Shown here: one piece after another, positions 62,017 through 64,000 of the stretch
Layout: each line of letters starts with the position of its first letter
Numbering within the stretch: the first letter of the stretch is position 1
Source: Pseudomonas sp. PDNC002
GTDB taxonomy: Bacteria; Pseudomonadota; Gammaproteobacteria; Pseudomonadales; Pseudomonadaceae
Direction: 5' to 3'
Length of the DNA stretch: 64,000 nucleotides
Assembly: GCF_016919445.1 (NCBI RefSeq)
Contig: NZ_CP070356.1
Location: 627,501 to 691,500 of the forward strand
Position numbers and translations under genes: made by a program
Notes under the pieces: model-generated
Told to the model about the DNA's origin: nothing
The model's database searches: none
What the model saw: only the letters and a program-made list of their open reading frames with translations

Positions 62017-63159
62017 ATGGCAAAAAAGCGCATCCTGCTGGTCAACAAATACTATGCCCCCTCCACCGGCGGCATCGAGACTGCAGTCAAGCAATACGCC
62101 CACTGGTATCAAGAAAGCGGACACGACGTGACCGTCCTGTGCTGCGCCAATACCCGCCTGTTACGCTCCCGGCTGGAGCAGATCGACAACATCCGAGTCC
62201 TCCGCGCAGCCTCCCTGGGCAACCTGCTGTCCGTTCCGCTGAGCTTCGCCTTCTTCTGGCACTTCCTGCGCCTGGCGCTGAAGTCCGACATCGTCCACAT
62301 CAACCTGCAGTTCCCCTCGGCCAGCCTGGCGCTGCTGCTGACGCACTGGCTGATTCGCGGCAAGACCGTCGTCAGCTACCACTGCGACGTCTACCGCCAG
62401 CGCTACCTCAAGCGCGTGACCTATCTGTTCGATCGCTTCGCGGTGCGCAAGGCCGATCTGGTCATCACCGGCAGCCCGGCATTACGCGAACATTCCGAAG
62501 TGCTCGGAAGCATCGCCCGCGAGATCAGCGCCGTCCCCTACACGGTCAATCCGCAGTACATCGACGAGTGCCTGTCCCGCAGCCCGGAACACAAGCTACC
62601 CGAGCACTTTCTGAAGGAAGGCTACTGCGTATTCTTCGGCCGCCTGGTGAGCTACAAGGGCACCGAACCGCTGGATGCGGCGTTCCGCCAATTGATGGCG
62701 CGCGGCGAGGCGGTGAACCTGGTGATGTTCGGCATTGGCCCGGAGGAACAGCGCTTCTGGAGGCTCGCCGAAGCGTTTCCCGAGCGCGTTCACTTCATCA
62801 ACGCCTTCGTCAGCGACGTCGACAAGTATCATCTGATCCAGCGCGCGAAACTCTTTCTGTTCCCCTCGGTGTACTACTCCGAGGCCTTCGGTATCGCCCA
62901 GCTGGACGCCATGGCGTGCGCCAAACCCATCATCAATTGCTGGCTGCAGACCGGCGTCAACTGGGTGGCGCCGGATGGCGAGGCGGCGGTCACGGTCGAG
63001 GCCGGCAACGCCGAGCAGCTCGCCGAGGCGATGCTGACCCTGTACAACGATCCCGCGCAATTGGCCGCGCTCGGAAATGGCGGACTGCAGCGCTGCCGGC
63101 AGGTATTCGCAGAGGATGTCGTACGCGCCAGATTCGTGGCGCTGATCGACCAGCTATGA
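62017..63159 (+). CDS. wbpZ: Glycosyltransferase, WbpZ-like (GT4)
   Basis: 380 residues. ILLVNKYYAPSTGGIETAVK, DIVHINLQFPSASLALLLTH, FFGRLVSYKGTEPLDAAFRQ and FPSVYYSEAFGIAQLDAMAC with E-x7-type donor site. Matches the length and layout of WbpZ, believed to add the first D-rhamnose to the lipid-linked primer. 93 bp after the WbpY-like gene, with no clear promoter between. Confidence 0.85.
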   Translation: MAKKRILLVNKYYAPSTGGIETAVKQYAHWYQESGHDVTVLCCANTRLLRSRLEQIDNIRVLRAASLGNLLSVPLSFAFFWHFLRLALKSDIVHINLQFPSASLALLLTHWLIRGKTVVSYHCDVYRQRYLKRVTYLFDRFAVRKADLVITGSPALREHSEVLGSIAREISAVPYTVNPQYIDECLSRSPEHKLPEHFLKEGYCVFFGRLVSYKGTEPLDAAFRQLMARGEAVNLVMFGIGPEEQRFWRLAEAFPERVHFINAFVSDVDKYHLIQRAKLFLFPSVYYSEAFGIAQLDAMACAKPIINCWLQTGVNWVAPDGEAAVTVEAGNAEQLAEAMLTLYNDPAQLAALGNGGLQRCRQVFAEDVVRARFVALIDQL

Positions 63160-63190
63160 CGCCTGCACGGAAATCCGGCGCCACATGATT

Positions 63191-63271
63191 CAGGATAAGT
63201 GGCACAGGCAAACTGACTAACCAGTCACGCCGAAGCAGGGTTGCCCGAGCCCAACCTAGACACTTATCCTG
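63191..63271. repeat. 11-bp perfect inverted repeat with 59-bp loop
   Basis: CAGGATAAGTG (63191-63201) and CACTTATCCTG (63261-63271) before the last gene. Could form a large stem in RNA or bind a dimeric regulator. Confidence 0.6.
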
Positions 63272-63317
63272 CCCCATAAAAGCGACACATAACTAATAAA
63301 AAGTAGGGGATGCCGCT

Positions 63318-64000
63318 TTGGAAAGACAGCATTCAGCTCTTGCCATGCCTTTTGCGAGCCCCAACCGCACCGCCAGGGTTGCCATCCTGTTGTCGACCTA
63401 CAATGGCGCAACCTATCTCAGCGAGCAGTTGGAATCATTGATCGCCCAGACCGAACAGGACTGGGTGATCCACGCCTCGGACGACGGCTCGACCGATGCC
63501 ACGCTGGAAATCCTGTACCAATACCAGCGCCGCCTGGGCGACGACCGGCTGTATATCCACGCCGGCCCACGCCAGGGATTTGCCGCCAACTTTCTTTCCG
63601 CGCTCAAGCGGACGAAGGATCAGGCGGACTATTTCGCCTTCTGCGACCAGGACGACCTGTGGGAAGCCGACAAGCTGGAACGCGGTCTGGCCTGGGCCAG
63701 CGCGCATCCCACGTCGACGCCTCTACTCTATTGCTCCCGGACGCGCCTGATCGACTCCACCGGCCAGCTCATCGGGTTCTCCCCGCTGTTTCGCCGCCCC
63801 CCCAGTTTCGCCAATGCCCTGGTGCAGAGCATTGCGGGCGGCAACACCATGCTGTTCAATGCCGCCGCCGCGCAACTGCTGAGCCTGACGCCATTTCAGG
63901 TGCCGATCATCTCCCACGACTGGTGGTCCTACATCATCGTCACGGGTTGTGGCGGCCGCGTGCATTACGACGAATATCCCGCGATCAACTACCGCCAGCA
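63318..64000 (+). CDS. Glycosyltransferase family 2, cut by window end
   Basis: At least 227 residues, stop not in the window. GT-A fold: VAILLSTYNGATYLSEQLES, then ASDDGSTDATLEIL (nucleotide-binding DDGS), YFAFCDQDDLWEADKLERGL (DxD-type metal motif), and GGNTMLFNAAAAQLLSL, IISHDWWSY (HDWW acceptor/catalytic motif), as in rhamnosyl-type GT2 enzymes. TTG 63318 has TAGGGG eight bases upstream; ATG 63345 in frame lacks a ribosome site. Confidence 0.85.
   Translation, partial: MERQHSALAMPFASPNRTARVAILLSTYNGATYLSEQLESLIAQTEQDWVIHASDDGSTDATLEILYQYQRRLGDDRLYIHAGPRQGFAANFLSALKRTKDQADYFAFCDQDDLWEADKLERGLAWASAHPTSTPLLYCSRTRLIDSTGQLIGFSPLFRRPPSFANALVQSIAGGNTMLFNAAAAQLLSLTPFQVPIISHDWWSYIIVTGCGGRVHYDEYPAINYRQ

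Noticed and set aside
61953..63188. 411-codon plus-strand frame overlapping wbpZ
   Set aside because: Alternate frame dominated by Arg, Pro, Gln and Gly; the wbpZ frame carries the GT4 motifs.

Overview
The window looks like a high-GC Pseudomonas chromosome, probably from the P. aeruginosa / P. nitroreducens side of the genus. This rests on gene order and protein character, recalled from memory and not searched. The order trmL, secB, grxC, rhodanese, gpmI, envC, ctpA, polysaccharide deacetylase, hisF-hisA-hisH-hisB, asmA, mutY, yggX, tRNA-Phe, amino-acid ABC transporter, MarR-OMF-EmrAB pump, tRNA-Thr is that of the PAO1 PA512x-PA516x region.

Layout. 1-17.8 kb is core chromosome: tRNA methylation, protein export, redox, glycolysis, envelope and septal hydrolysis control, histidine biosynthesis and base-excision repair. 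A set of four structured repeats lies between the trmL region and secB. 17.87-35.12 kb is an integrated element in the 3' end of tRNA-Phe(GAA), bounded by a 14-bp direct repeat. It carries a tyrosine integrase, an AlpA-type regulator, a heavily structured leader RNA region, small coupled genes, a HEIGH-motif metallopeptidase, a winged-helix protein whose gene end holds four 15-bp iteron-like repeats, an HK97-type major capsid protein, a lambda-type tape measure protein and an HNH nuclease. A right-hand block follows with a PrtN-type activator, two DUF4224 proteins and several secreted, lipo- or membrane proteins. No terminase, portal, protease, major tail protein or lysis gene is visible. The genes are intact and many overlap by 1 or 4 bases, so this looks more like a compact phage satellite that brings its own head and tail-length proteins than like a randomly decayed prophage. 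It is the most interesting object in the window.

35.3-39.8 kb holds an LTA-synthase-like sulfatase-fold membrane enzyme between two near-identical terminators, then two divergent methyltransferases. 40.1-43.1 kb is a complete polar amino-acid ABC transporter. 43.2-49.5 kb holds a Methyltransf_32-like protein and a MarR-regulated tripartite efflux operon (OMF lipoprotein, EmrA, EmrB) with two clear palindromic operators at its promoter.

From tRNA-Thr(TGT) to the window end (50.0-64.0 kb) lies a polysaccharide cluster of the D-rhamnan / common-polysaccharide-antigen type: GDP-mannose synthesis (wbpW-like), GDP-D-rhamnose synthesis (gmd, rmd), ABC export (wzm, wzt with a C-terminal extension), rhamnosyltransferase-like genes (wbpY-, wbpZ-like), and extra genes (FkbM methyltransferase with coiled coil, three further glycosyltransferases, a GT2 enzyme cut by the window edge). 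The likely flow is mannose-6-P / mannose-1-P to GDP-mannose to GDP-D-rhamnose, polymerisation on the inner face of the inner membrane, capping or modification by the methyltransferase, recognition by Wzt and export by Wzm.
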